NCBI GenBank assembly: GCA_018672315.1
Contig: CP076053.1
Span: 1,599,827-1,663,826, forward strand
Reading direction: 5' to 3'
Source of the DNA: Nocardioidaceae bacterium
GTDB taxonomy: Bacteria > Actinomycetota > Actinomycetes > Propionibacteriales > Nocardioidaceae
Length of the DNA stretch: 64,000 bases
This document shows, piece after piece, positions 19,431 through 28,257 of this stretch; the first letter of the stretch is position 1; the number at the start of each line of letters is the position of its first letter. Position numbers and translations under genes: made by a program. The notes under the pieces are model-generated. The model saw only the letters and a program-made list of their open reading frames with translations, ran no database searches and was not told where the DNA came from.

Positions 19431-20103
19431 GAAGACAGCAGCCGAGGCCGACGGCGTCGCCGTCATCGGACTGGGACGGTTCGGGCTCGCGCTCGCCCGT
19501 GAGCTCGTCGCGGAGAACGTCGAGGTGCTCGGCATCGACCGGCGCGAGGAGCTCGTGGAGGAGGTCGCCCCCGAGCTGACCCACGTCGTCGAGGCCGACG
19601 CCACCGACGAGGCGACGCTGCGCGAGCTCGGCGTGGCCGAGATGGGACGCGTCGTGGTGGCGATGAGCGACCTCGAGTGCAGCATCCTCGTGTGCACCGC
19701 GGTGATGGAGCTGGGTGTGCCGACCGTGTGGGCGAAGGTCGCGAGCCGCCGGCACGCCGACATCCTCCTGAAGCTGGGGGTGAGCCATGTCGTCTTCCCC
19801 GAGGACGACATGGGCAAGCGGGTGGCGCACCTCGTCCGCGGACGCATGCTCGACTACATCGAGCTCGACGACGGGTACGCCTTCGTCAAGACGCGGCCCC
19901 CGCGCAACGTGTGCGACGTGAAGCTGTCCGAGGGCGGCTTCCGCAGCAAGTACGGCATCACGGTCGTGGGCGTGAAGCGGCCGCACGACGACTTCACCTA
20001 CGCCGACGCCGACACCGTCATCAGCGTCGACGACATCATCATCGTCTCGGGCACCCGGTCCGCGGTCGAGAAGTTCGCGGACCACTCCAACCAGTCAGCC
20101 TGA
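19423..20103 (+). CDS. TrkA/KtrA-type regulator of potassium uptake
   Basis: A cytoplasmic RCK protein that gates the TrkH/KtrB subunit in response to nucleotides. The 226 aa protein has an N-terminal Rossmann NAD/ATP-binding domain (VAVIGLGRFGLALARELVAENVEVLGID, residues 12-39) and a C-terminal TrkA_C domain (about 140-226). The TTG start at 19423 overlaps the upstream stop, indicating translational coupling. Confidence 0.93.
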   Translation: MARKTAAEADGVAVIGLGRFGLALARELVAENVEVLGIDRREELVEEVAPELTHVVEADATDEATLRELGVAEMGRVVVAMSDLECSILVCTAVMELGVPTVWAKVASRRHADILLKLGVSHVVFPEDDMGKRVAHLVRGRMLDYIELDDGYAFVKTRPPRNVCDVKLSEGGFRSKYGITVVGVKRPHDDFTYADADTVISVDDIIIVSGTRSAVEKFADHSNQSA

Positions 20104-21174
20104 CCGGTCGGGGCGGTCCGGCCGCTCCTCCTCACCGGCCAGGGTGAAGCCGACCGTCGGCGGGCCCCCGATGGGCGCCATGCCGGGTCCCGGGCCGACG
20201 TCCTCGAGGTCGTGCCACACGACCTCGACGGACTCGAATCCCTTGTGCCGCTGCATCCGGGCGTAGTAGCGGTACGCCCTGCGGTCCGCCTCGGTGAGCG
20301 TCACCTCGTCGGTGAACGGCGTGAGCAGCGCCCGGGGGTAGAGCCGACGGGCCAGCACGACGCAGGTCTCGGTGCCCAGCACGAAGACGTTGGCGGCGAG
20401 GAAGAGCAGGGCCGTCAGGCCCAGGGTCAGGGCGAACACCGCGTTGACGTCGGTGACCTGGCTCAGGATGCGCGCGACGTACACCCCGCCGAGCTGCTGC
20501 AGCAGGGCGAAGCCGACGCCCACCACGGCGCCGCCCGCGACCGCGTGGGACCAGGCGACCGAGCGCAGGGAGGCCAGACGGAACAGGAACGCGACCGCCA
20601 GCGAGATCAGCGCGACCGTGCCAAGGCCGGCGCCCGCTGCGATCCAGCCGGAGAAGGACTCGAACTCGTCGGTGAGCTGCTGCACCGTCAACGACGCCGC
20701 GGAGACCAGGAGGGCGAAGAGGCCGAAGCCCGAGATCAGACCGGCGGAGCGTACGCGGCTCAGCACCGGGTTCGGGCGGGAGTTGCGCGGCTGAGCCCAG
20801 GCGACCCACAGCGTGTTCTGCACCGCCTGCCCCAGCCCGAGCACGCCGTACAGGGACGCGATCAGACCGACCGCGACGGCGCCGAAGCTGCCCTGGAGGC
20901 CGTTGGGCGAGGAGAGCTGCGTGCCGACGATCGGGAACTGCGCCACCGCGGAGTTCAGCAGCGTCTGCGCCAGGCCCGAGTCGCCGGACAGGACGAACCC
21001 GAGCAGCGTCGTGGAGAGCAGCAGCAGCGGGAAGATCGCGACGAACAGGTAGTGCGTGACGATCGCGGCGAGGTAGACGCCCTGGTCGTCGACGAACTTG
21101 TAGACGATCGACAGCGGGACCGACACCCAGCGACGCCTGCGCTGGAACCGGTCGAGGCGGCGGGTGGCGTCCAC
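20095..21174 (-). CDS. YihY/BrkB-family inner membrane protein
   Basis: Encodes 359 aa with about six transmembrane helices. THYLFVAIFPLLLLSTTLLGFVL near residue 40 and LYGVLGLGQAVQNTLWVAW near 110 are typical of the YihY/UPF0761 family, whose molecular role is not settled. The hydrophilic C-terminal part (about 285-359) ends acidic and Arg-rich. The GTG start is at 21174. Its 3' end overlaps the convergent trkA end by 9 bp. Confidence 0.85.
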   Translation of the reverse strand: MDATRRLDRFQRRRRWVSVPLSIVYKFVDDQGVYLAAIVTHYLFVAIFPLLLLSTTLLGFVLSGDSGLAQTLLNSAVAQFPIVGTQLSSPNGLQGSFGAVAVGLIASLYGVLGLGQAVQNTLWVAWAQPRNSRPNPVLSRVRSAGLISGFGLFALLVSAASLTVQQLTDEFESFSGWIAAGAGLGTVALISLAVAFLFRLASLRSVAWSHAVAGGAVVGVGFALLQQLGGVYVARILSQVTDVNAVFALTLGLTALLFLAANVFVLGTETCVVLARRLYPRALLTPFTDEVTLTEADRRAYRYYARMQRHKGFESVEVVWHDLEDVGPGPGMAPIGGPPTVGFTLAGEEERPDRPDRSG

Positions 21175-21183
21175 CCGCCCACA

Positions 21184-22662
21184 CTAGGACGCCGAGGTGG
21201 TCGGCCAGTCGCGCAACGTGCGGATGAAGAGGTCACGAACCTGCTCCACCGGGCCGTCCAGTTCCTCGGCGGACCAGCCCGAGGTGTCCACCGGGGGCAG
21301 CACCCGCACCTGCACCGTGCCGGGGTTGACCGCGATCGCCGAGGACCCCGCGAGGTTGCCGGTGTTGCGCAGCACGATCGGGACCATCGGCACACCCGCC
21401 TGGATCGCGAGGTGGAAGGCGCCCTTCTTGAAGGGCAACGGGTCCGGGGTCGGCGAGATCGTGCCCTCGGGGGCGATGGCCACCGAGATGCCCTTGTCCC
21501 GGATGAGGCGTACGGCCGGCTCCAGCGCCTTCAACGCCTGCTGCCGATCGGTGCGGTCGATGAAGGCGACGTCGGCGAAGCGGAAGAACTGCCCCCAGAT
21601 CGGCATCCGCGCCACCTCCTTCTTCGCCACCCCGGTGAAGCCGCCGCGCAGCACCTTCATCAGCACCGGCACGTCGAAGGTCGACTGGTGGTTGAAGACC
21701 GCGACACAGGGGCGCGTACGCCGCAGGTGCTCGATGCCCTCGATCTCCACGTGGACGCCGGCCGCCGCCAGCGACGCGTCGCCCGCGAACCCGACCGCCA
21801 GGTCGATCGCCTGGCGCCGGTCGCGATTCAAAGCGCCCAGACCGAGGCCGGTGGCCAGGCCTCCCACGAGGCCGCCGTAGAAGCCGGCGGTGCGGGCCAC
21901 GCGGCGTACTCCCGGCACCGGCCCCGGCTGCTCCTGGCAGTCGAGCACCGGCCAGCCGCGCGCCTCGGCGACCTCGCGCAGCTCACGGTCGGGAGAGACC
22001 GCCATGGGGTGGCCGACGGTGGCCAGGAACCGCACGTCCTCACGGCCGTTGGAGTAGGCGAACGAGGCGTCGAGGTCGACGCCGTGGGCCGCCGCGTCCT
22101 CGCGCACCGCCGCCGCCTTGAACGGGCCGTACGGCGACCGCCCCGCCACCTGGCCCGTCAGCCGCCCCTCGGCGTCGACCTCGACCTCGGTGCACAGCAG
22201 GGCGTCGACCCCGAGCGTCTCGGCCATGTCCTGCACCTGCATGCGCGTGGCGGAGGTGGCGATGACGACGCGGTGGCCGCGCTCCTGGTGGGCACGGCAC
22301 AGGTCCCAGACCTCACGCCTGATCGTCTCGGCGATCTGGTTGTCGAAGACCCGTGCCCCGACCCGGCGGAGCTGTTCCGGCGTCGCGCCCGCCAGACCCG
22401 CCACCGACACGTCCAGCAGCTTCTCGAACCGGTCGACCGTCGCCGTCGCGTTCACCGTCGCGGCCAGGGTGCGGGCCAGCTCCAGCGGGCCGATCCGACC
22501 CGACCGGATGCGGTGCCGGTAGAACGCCACCGCGCTGAACCCCGCGATCAACGTGCCGTCGTAGTCGACGTAGGCCGTCGTGGTCGGACCCTCCGGCGCC
22601 GCGTGGATCGCGTGGAGGCGGTCCGCCAGGACGGCGTCACGCCGTCGTACCGGGTCGTCCAT
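21184..22662 (-). CDS. HAD-family phosphatase fused to 1-acylglycerol-3-phosphate acyltransferase
   Basis: A two-domain phospholipid-biosynthesis protein of 492 aa. The N-terminal HAD-IB phosphatase domain has the nucleophile motif DYDGT (residues 33-37), ATSATRMQVQ and the late SNGREDVRFL. The C-terminal PlsC-type acyltransferase (about 265-490) has NHQSTFD (the HX4D motif) and APEGTISPTP. Such fusions in actinobacteria are taken to make phosphatidic acid and act on a related phosphate ester; the exact substrate is unproven. It lies 9 bp upstream of the YihY gene, so the two probably form an operon. Confidence 0.9.
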   Translation of the reverse strand: MDDPVRRRDAVLADRLHAIHAAPEGPTTTAYVDYDGTLIAGFSAVAFYRHRIRSGRIGPLELARTLAATVNATATVDRFEKLLDVSVAGLAGATPEQLRRVGARVFDNQIAETIRREVWDLCRAHQERGHRVVIATSATRMQVQDMAETLGVDALLCTEVEVDAEGRLTGQVAGRSPYGPFKAAAVREDAAAHGVDLDASFAYSNGREDVRFLATVGHPMAVSPDRELREVAEARGWPVLDCQEQPGPVPGVRRVARTAGFYGGLVGGLATGLGLGALNRDRRQAIDLAVGFAGDASLAAAGVHVEIEGIEHLRRTRPCVAVFNHQSTFDVPVLMKVLRGGFTGVAKKEVARMPIWGQFFRFADVAFIDRTDRQQALKALEPAVRLIRDKGISVAIAPEGTISPTPDPLPFKKGAFHLAIQAGVPMVPIVLRNTGNLAGSSAIAVNPGTVQVRVLPPVDTSGWSAEELDGPVEQVRDLFIRTLRDWPTTSAS

Positions 22663-22722
22663 GCGGTGTACCTGCCCGACGCCGGGTCCCTCTAACGGGA
22701 CCCGGCGACCGGACTGCGCGAC

Positions 22723-23382
22723 TCAGTCTTCGTCGACCTGGAACCGCTGCTCCCTCTCGCTGTGGATGCGCCACAGGTGCTCGGCCATCGCCTCGGGGCT
22801 CTTCTTCTCGTCCTCGGGGTCGATCGCCCCGCCGATGATGAGCTGGCCGACGTGGATGTTCTCGTCCTTGAGCTCCTCGTGCAGCAGGTCGATGTAGGCC
22901 CGCTGCCCGTGGAACGCGACGGTCGTGCCGGTGACGGTGCGGCCCGGCTTGACCGCCGACCCGCCGTTGATGAACAGGATCGTGCCGCCGTCGGGCAGGA
23001 ACCGCATGCCCGGCAGCACCTGCTGCACCGCGGCGACCGGTCCGTAGATCGAGAACTCGACCGGGCCGACCAGGTCCTCGGGACGGGTCTCGAGCACCGG
23101 GCGCATGAAGTCCTTCTGCGGCAGCGGCGAGTACTGCAGGATCTCGATCGGCCCCATCGTCTCGGTGACCTGCTCGAGCGTCCGGCGCAGCGAGGCGGGG
23201 TCCCGGACGTCCGCGGTGAAGCCCTGCGCGGTGACGCCGTCGTTCTCCAGGTCGGCGGCGAGCGCGTCGACCTTGCTCTGCGTACGCGAGATGAGGGCGA
23301 TGGAGAAGCCCTCCTTGGCGAAGCGGCGGGCGACTGCGGCGCCGAGCCCGCGGCCGGCGCCGACGATGGCCATGGTGGTCAT
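22723..23382 (-). CDS. short-chain dehydrogenase/reductase
   Basis: An SDR-fold oxidoreductase of 219 aa with AIVGAGRGLGAAVARRFAKEG at residues 5-25 as the cofactor site. The usual Asn-Ser-Tyr-Lys series is poorly preserved: a Tyr is present in GQRAYIDLLHEEL, but the Lys four residues later is replaced. It could therefore be a non-catalytic or atypical member. The ATG at 23382 starts the conserved nucleotide-binding segment. Confidence 0.82.
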   Translation of the reverse strand: MTTMAIVGAGRGLGAAVARRFAKEGFSIALISRTQSKVDALAADLENDGVTAQGFTADVRDPASLRRTLEQVTETMGPIEILQYSPLPQKDFMRPVLETRPEDLVGPVEFSIYGPVAAVQQVLPGMRFLPDGGTILFINGGSAVKPGRTVTGTTVAFHGQRAYIDLLHEELKDENIHVGQLIIGGAIDPEDEKKSPEAMAEHLWRIHSEREQRFQVDED

Positions 23383-23525
23383 GGGAGTCCTTTCCTGGAC
23401 TGTCGAAGATGTCGTGGTCAACCAGTCGCTACCCAGCCGACGTGACCGGCACGCCGTCCTCGGCGCACTGTCGGTTGTGTGCAACTCGACGTCGGGATCG
23501 AGCGCTTGGGGGGTAGGGGCAGGCC

Positions 23526-24527
23526 ATGAGCAGCTCAGGTGGGGCGTCCGGTCCGGTCATCGTGGTCGGTGCGGGCATCGCCGGCATCCAGTGCGCACGC
23601 GAGCTGCGAGCCGCAGGTGTCCCCGTGCACGTCATCGATCGCGGCCGCCGCATCGGAGGACGCATGGGAGGTCGCCGCATCGAGGACAGGCAGGTCGACC
23701 TGGGCGCGTCCTACTTCACGGTCTCCGACGACGAGTTCGACGAGGTCGTGCGCACTGCCGAGAGAGTCGGCGTCGTCCGCCCCTGGACCGACACCTTCGT
23801 CGCGCTCGAGGACAGTGAGGCGACGCCGAAGTCCGGGCCGACGCGATGGGGCGCGGGCAACGGGCTGCGCGCGTTCGTCGAGCACCTGGCGCACGACGTC
23901 GACGTGCAGCACCCCGTGACCGTCGCGTCGGTGACGCTCGGCGCCGCCGGGCCGGCCGTCGACGGCCGCACCGCCCCCGCGGTCGTGCTGGCCATGCCGG
24001 ACGAGCAGGCCCGTGGGCTCCTCGAGGCCGAGCCCGGGGCGGGTCTCGAGGGGGTCGTCGAGGCGCTCGTACGCCCCTCGGACCCCGTCATCGCGCTGGC
24101 GGCCGGGTTCGAGCGGCGTACGTGGGACGCCGACGGGTGGTTCACCAACGACTCCGACGTGCTCGACTGGGTCGCCGACGACGGCGCGCGTCGTGGCGAC
24201 GGCGCAGCAGTGCTCGTGGCGCACTCGAGTGCCGAGTTCGCCGTGCCGCACCTCGAGGACCCGGAGGCGGCCGGGCCCGGGATGGTCGCCGCCCTGCGGG
24301 AGACGCTCGACCTACCCGAGCCCCGGTGGACCCACGTGCACCGGTGGAGCCTCGCGAAGCCGACGGGCGAGCGCGAGGACCCGTACCTGCTCAGCGAGGT
24401 GGGCAGCGGCGCCCGGAGCGGGCTTCTCGCTGTCTGCGGTGACGGCTGGGGGCCGGTCTCGAAGGTCGAGGGGGCCTGGTGCTCCGGCCGCGACCTCGGT
24501 CGGGAGCTGGTGCGCCGACTGACGTGA
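23526..24527 (+). CDS. FAD/NAD(P)-dependent amine-oxidase-like (renalase-type) oxidoreductase
   Basis: Encodes 333 aa. PVIVVGAGIAGIQCARELRAAG (about 10-31) is the FAD dinucleotide site, followed by VIDRGRRIGGRMGGRR and LGASYFTVSDDEF, a pattern seen in renalase-like flavoproteins. CGDGWGPVSKVEGAWCSG near the C-terminus is the second FAD contact. The substrate is unknown; dihydronicotinamide repair is one role proposed for bacterial renalases. It is divergent from the SDR gene. Confidence 0.85.
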   Translation: MSSSGGASGPVIVVGAGIAGIQCARELRAAGVPVHVIDRGRRIGGRMGGRRIEDRQVDLGASYFTVSDDEFDEVVRTAERVGVVRPWTDTFVALEDSEATPKSGPTRWGAGNGLRAFVEHLAHDVDVQHPVTVASVTLGAAGPAVDGRTAPAVVLAMPDEQARGLLEAEPGAGLEGVVEALVRPSDPVIALAAGFERRTWDADGWFTNDSDVLDWVADDGARRGDGAAVLVAHSSAEFAVPHLEDPEAAGPGMVAALRETLDLPEPRWTHVHRWSLAKPTGEREDPYLLSEVGSGARSGLLAVCGDGWGPVSKVEGAWCSGRDLGRELVRRLT

Positions 24528-24539
24528 GCGTGGGACCCG

Positions 24540-25754
24540 TCAGACCGTCCAGAGGTCGGGGTGCTCGCGCATCCACCGCTCGGCGTCGCGACGGCCCATG
24601 TCGCTCGCTCCGTCGAAGAAGTCGCGGTCGAAGAGCAGGTAGCTGAGCAGCTCGCCCTGCAGGGGTGAGTCGCTGCCGAGCAGCCGGTGCATGATCTGCA
24701 GGTCCGGGTCGCGCAGGGTGCGCCGCAGCGACCCGTGGTTCGAGCGGTACACCTCGAGTGCGAGGTCGGCGAGGTCGTCGCCGGCGTGCGGGGCGATGCC
24801 GACGTACGGCACCTCCCGGTGCGGCCGCTTGCCCCGGGCCTCGCGGTGCGCGGCGAGCGCGGGCGCGAGGTCGGGGTCGCGCACCTCGGCGTTGCGGGAC
24901 GCGATGCGGTGCAGGTCGTGCCGCAGGGGCTCGTCCATGACCGACCCGAGCAGGGTCGCCGCGGCGTCGCCCAGGTCCACGGGCACCGAGTCCTGGGTGG
25001 CGTCGGGCCCGAGGGGCTCGAGACGTCCCGTACCGATGACCGCGACACGCTCCGCGCCGAGCTCGAGGGCCGGGGCGAGGGGGAAGCGACGTCGCGTGGC
25101 GCCGTCGACGTACCAGCCCGCCGCGTCGGCCGGCTCCCGGATCTGCACCGAGGGGAAGAGCGCGGGGATGGCGGCGGACGCCATGAGGTGCTCGACGTCC
25201 AGGCGGGTGGAGACGAAGCGCCGGTGGTGCTCGTCCGGTGGCCGCGGCAGGTCGACGGCGTCGGGGCCCGCGGTCTCGGTGAACAGCACGACCTCGCCGG
25301 TGCGGATGGCGGTGGTCGTCACCGCGACGGCGGAGACGAGGCCGTCCTCGAGGTTGCGGTGCATCCGCCCCCAGTCGATCTCGCGGGTCAGCGTCTCCGC
25401 GAGCGGCGCGGTGCCGAACAGGCCGCGGAGCCGGAACCCGTCCAGCCCGAGGGTCTCGCTGGCGTAGCGCAGGACCACCTCGGGGACCTGGCGCCACAGC
25501 GGCCGCATCACCTGGCTCTTCGTGGCCCGATCGAGCAGCCCCGTCAGACGCTCGGCCTGCTGCTCGGCGTCGAGATGCGCGGTCGAGGCCAGTCCCGCAC
25601 CGAGCAGCGCGCCGGCACTGGTGCCGACCAGCAGACGGGGCTGCTGGCCGCGCGCCTCGAGCTCGGGCAACAGCACCCGCAGCGCCCCGACCTGGTAGGC
25701 CGAGCGCGCTCCACCCGCGTCGAGGACGAGTGCCGTGGTGCCCGAGCTCCCCAC
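24540..25754 (-). CDS. patatin-like phospholipase
   Basis: A serine lipid acyl hydrolase of 404 aa. The patatin domain has the oxyanion loop LDAGGARSAYQVG, nucleophile motif GTSAG (Ser46) and the catalytic Asp in VDGAT (Asp217). The C-terminal third is charged and has no recognised domain. It starts at an ATG 4 bp after the stop of the HVA1/DUF2945 gene on the same strand, so the two are likely co-expressed. It is of the RssA-like bacterial type. Confidence 0.88.
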   Translation of the reverse strand: MGSSGTTALVLDAGGARSAYQVGALRVLLPELEARGQQPRLLVGTSAGALLGAGLASTAHLDAEQQAERLTGLLDRATKSQVMRPLWRQVPEVVLRYASETLGLDGFRLRGLFGTAPLAETLTREIDWGRMHRNLEDGLVSAVAVTTTAIRTGEVVLFTETAGPDAVDLPRPPDEHHRRFVSTRLDVEHLMASAAIPALFPSVQIREPADAAGWYVDGATRRRFPLAPALELGAERVAVIGTGRLEPLGPDATQDSVPVDLGDAAATLLGSVMDEPLRHDLHRIASRNAEVRDPDLAPALAAHREARGKRPHREVPYVGIAPHAGDDLADLALEVYRSNHGSLRRTLRDPDLQIMHRLLGSDSPLQGELLSYLLFDRDFFDGASDMGRRDAERWMREHPDLWTV

Positions 25755-25757
25755 GCC

Positions 25758-25967
25758 TCAGTCCTCGTTCAGCTCGCTCTTGAGCTTCAGGACGCGCTGA
25801 CCGTCCTCCTGCTTGATCAGGTAGGCGGGGTTGTCGTCGCTGCCCTTGCGGGTGATCTCCTCGTTGTCGATCTGCTTGGTGACCTCCTCGCGGTGGATCT
25901 CCGCCACCTCACCGGACGCGGAGCCGTTGCCCCAGTTCCAGGACACGTTCGAGCCTTCGCGGATCAT
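25758..25967 (-). CDS. HVA1 (DUF2945)-family small protein
   Basis: Encodes 69 aa. GSNVSWNWGNGSASGEVAEI at the start and NPAYLIKQEDGQRVLKLKSEL at the end match the 'hypervirulence-associated TUDOR' family (formerly DUF2945), a small SH3/Tudor-like barrel of unknown bacterial function. It is complete at this length. The ATG has a purine-rich upstream region (GAGGAGGAACCAG on the coding strand). Confidence 0.75.
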   Translation of the reverse strand: MIREGSNVSWNWGNGSASGEVAEIHREEVTKQIDNEEITRKGSDDNPAYLIKQEDGQRVLKLKSELNED

Positions 25968-26075
25968 CTGGTTCCTCCTCGTGGTGCGTGCATCGTCTGC
26001 ACGCCACTACCCACTCGCGACCGGACGTCTCCCACCCCGACAGGTGTCGTCCAGAGCCCAACCGTCGCGAGACAT

Positions 26076-26171
26076 CTGAGACGGACAGGCATCACGCCGC
26101 TCCGGGAGGTGAGACAGGCCTGGCTGCGCGATCTGTTGCCGCGACGGGGCGCTGATGCCTGTTGCTCTCAG
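26076..26171. repeat. 96-bp palindromic element, left copy flanking the AbiEi/DUF559 gene
   Basis: The ends are 19-bp inverted repeats, CTGAGACGGACAGGCATCA (26076-26094) and TGATGCCTGTTGCTCTCAG (26153-26171), with three mismatches. A 58-bp interior that does not match the other copy separates them. The element ends 9 bp after the stop of the flanked gene. It can form a long hairpin and may serve as a terminator. A second copy of identical length lies on the other side of the gene. Confidence 0.8.
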
Positions 26172-26180
26172 GGGGGCGTC

Positions 26181-27086
26181 TCAGGCGCCGTGCGCGTCCG
26201 CTCGGGTCGAGGCGGTGGCGACGGCCTGCCTGAGGACCGAGAGCACGTACTCGGGTCGATGCATCACGTCCTCCCAGGTGAAGCGGAGCACCAGCCAGCC
26301 GTGCACCACCAACGCCGTGTAGCGCCGGCAGTCGCGCCGCAGCCCGCGGCGCGAGCCGTGCCAGGCGAAGGAGTCCGCCTCGAGGACGAGGCGGAGTCGA
26401 GGATCCACGAGGTCAGGACGGGCGAGGAAGTTCCCGCGCTCGTCGTGGAGGTTCGTCTGCGGGACCACCTCGAGACCCCCGACCTGTCCTGCCAGGTGAC
26501 GGAGCACGGACTCGAACGGGTTCGCCGCACGACCGTCGGCCAACGAGGCGATGTGCGCCGCCTGGCGTCGCCCGCGACCGGTGAGGCCGTCGGCGAGCCG
26601 CACCAGCGACGACGGTGTGAACGCGTGCAGACGCAGGCCCGAGTCGGCGATCGACAGAGCCTCCTCGGCAGGCAGGTGCTGCAGGCAGTCGGCCATCGTC
26701 CGCTCCGGTGTCGTGACGCCGTCGCAGATCTCCTCCGGCCGCAGATCGACGTAGCGGAAGGTCGCCTGCCTCTTCTGCCCATCGGTCAGGTGCCGCTTGC
26801 GGCGGACGGTGACGTCGGGCCGCACCGGGACACGAGCGACCTCCCACCCGTGGTGCAGCGCCGCGCTGCGCACCGACAGGGTGCCGCTCAGGGCATGGCT
26901 CACCGTGAGGGCCGAGGCCACCTCGGGCAGCGCGAACCGGCCGCGCGCGAGCCGCACGATGTCCCCGGATTGCACCAGGCGCCGGATGTCGTGGTCGGGA
27001 CAGCTCCTGACCAGCGTCGACCAGTCGGCCACGCCGCCCAGGCGTCGCAGGGTCTCCGTCGGATGCATGCGGACAGCCTGCGGCAC
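26181..27086 (-). CDS. AbiEi-like / DUF559 Vsr-fold putative nuclease
   Basis: Encodes 301 aa in two parts. The N-terminal winged-helix region (about 1-75, ADWSTLVRSCPDHDIRRLVQ and GRFALPE) resembles the AbiEi antitoxin N-terminal domain. The C-terminal part (about 195-295) resembles DUF559 endonuclease-like proteins: NPFESVLR, PDLVDPRLRLVLEADS and the late VLRFTWEDVM give a Vsr/PD-(D/E)XK-like Glu-Asp-Glu set. Such proteins are common in actinobacteria but have no settled role. It is tightly flanked by two matching 96-bp palindromes, which suggests a mobile or selfish cassette. ATG at 27086 (26-nt later ATG possible). Confidence 0.8.
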   Translation of the reverse strand: MPQAVRMHPTETLRRLGGVADWSTLVRSCPDHDIRRLVQSGDIVRLARGRFALPEVASALTVSHALSGTLSVRSAALHHGWEVARVPVRPDVTVRRKRHLTDGQKRQATFRYVDLRPEEICDGVTTPERTMADCLQHLPAEEALSIADSGLRLHAFTPSSLVRLADGLTGRGRRQAAHIASLADGRAANPFESVLRHLAGQVGGLEVVPQTNLHDERGNFLARPDLVDPRLRLVLEADSFAWHGSRRGLRRDCRRYTALVVHGWLVLRFTWEDVMHRPEYVLSVLRQAVATASTRADAHGA

Positions 27087-27134
27087 ATGAGAGCTCGGCG
27101 AGCCGGCTCATCCACAGGTCGATCGACGGACGTC

Positions 27135-27230
27135 CTGAGACGAACAGGCATCACGCACGTCGACGCGGGCCGACGCCAGGCGCCAGGCAGGTCGCGACGG
27201 CGCCCGCGCGGTGATGCCTGTCGGTCTCAG
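27135..27230. repeat. 96-bp palindromic element, right copy flanking the AbiEi/DUF559 gene
   Basis: Ends are CTGAGACGAACAGGCATCA (27135-27153) and TGATGCCTGTCGGTCTCAG (27212-27230), inverted with two mismatches. They are nearly identical to the ends of the left copy, and the total length is also 96 bp, but the interior differs. It lies 48 bp upstream of the AbiEi/DUF559 start and 13 bp after the ATP-grasp stop. Confidence 0.8.
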
Positions 27231-27243
27231 GTCCCCTCGCGAC

Positions 27244-28137
27244 TCATGCGCGGCCCAGGCGTGCCTCGACGGCATCGGCGAACGCGCCGGCGGCCTCGGG
27301 GGCGTGCTCGAGGAAGAGCGAGGGCTCGACGAGCTCCACCTCGAGCACCTGGGGACCCTCGGGCGAGGGCAAGAGGTCGACCCGGGCGTAGAGCGGTGCG
27401 CGGTCGAAGCGGCGGACCACCTCGGCCATCACCCGCGCGCCGGTCTCGAGCTCGGTGGGGGAGGGGTCGCGCACGGTCATCTCCTCGGCGAGGAAGAGCC
27501 CATCGACCGCGGCGGCATCGTGGCCGGGCGCCAGCAGGGGCCCCTTGCGCATGGCGTGGGAGAAGGTGCCGTCGGCGTACAGCAGGGCGGTCTCGCCGTG
27601 CTCGTCCACGCCTGCGAGGTAGGGCTGCACGACGACCGCCCGGCCGGTGGCGTGGATCGCCTGCACCGCGGCCGCGGAGCGTGCCTCGTCGCCGGCGTCG
27701 ATGCGGTAGGTGTCCTTCGAACCGGCAGAGACCGTCGGCTTGACCACGTGCTCGACGTCGACGAACGCGTGCCCGCCGTCGGTGTGGTCGCCGATCTCGA
27801 GCACCTCGGTGTCCACGACGGGCAGCCCGGCGTCGGCCAGGTCGAGCAGGTAGTGCTTGTCGGTGCTCCAGGTCAGCAGCGTGGGCGCGTTCGCCAGCGT
27901 GGTCACCGCCGCCACGCGCTCGGCCCAGCCGAGGAAGGCGTCGCGCTGCAGCGAGTAGTCCCAGGTCGTGCGCACCACGACGAGGTCGGCGCGCTCCCAG
28001 GCGACGGCCGGGTCGGTCCAGGTGGCGGGCTCGGCGTCGATGCCGCGCTGCCTGATCGCGGTGCGCAGCACCTGCGCGTCGTCGTCGAGGTCGGGCACCT
28101 CGGCGCAGGTGGCGAGGAGGACCAGCGGGGGAGTCAT
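27244..28137 (-). CDS. ATP-grasp domain protein
   Basis: An ATP-dependent carboxylate ligase-like protein of 297 aa. VVKPTVSAGSKDTYRI (about 150-165), VVVQPYLAGVDEHGETALLYADG and the metal-binding end ARVDLLPSPEGPQVLEVELVEPSLFL follow the ATP-grasp pattern seen in RimK/CycH-like ligases. The substrate cannot be told. The ATG at 28137 precedes PPLVLLATCAEVPDLDDDA; the longer upstream frame is a shadow of the ohr gene. Confidence 0.87.
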   Translation of the reverse strand: MTPPLVLLATCAEVPDLDDDAQVLRTAIRQRGIDAEPATWTDPAVAWERADLVVVRTTWDYSLQRDAFLGWAERVAAVTTLANAPTLLTWSTDKHYLLDLADAGLPVVDTEVLEIGDHTDGGHAFVDVEHVVKPTVSAGSKDTYRIDAGDEARSAAAVQAIHATGRAVVVQPYLAGVDEHGETALLYADGTFSHAMRKGPLLAPGHDAAAVDGLFLAEEMTVRDPSPTELETGARVMAEVVRRFDRAPLYARVDLLPSPEGPQVLEVELVEPSLFLEHAPEAAGAFADAVEARLGRA

Positions 28138-28257
28138 GGGTCCAGACTGCCCCACCACGCGCACGTGCCGCGTACGCCCCCGGCCGGGTTCTGCACGACC
28201 TCTGCAAGGCTGTCGGCGACGCAGCACACCGACCTCACCCGATCTGCAGGAGTCCTC

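Noticed and set aside
20212-22695. 827-codon plus-strand open frame
   Set aside because: Antisense to the YihY and HAD-acyltransferase genes; composition is that of a shadow frame.
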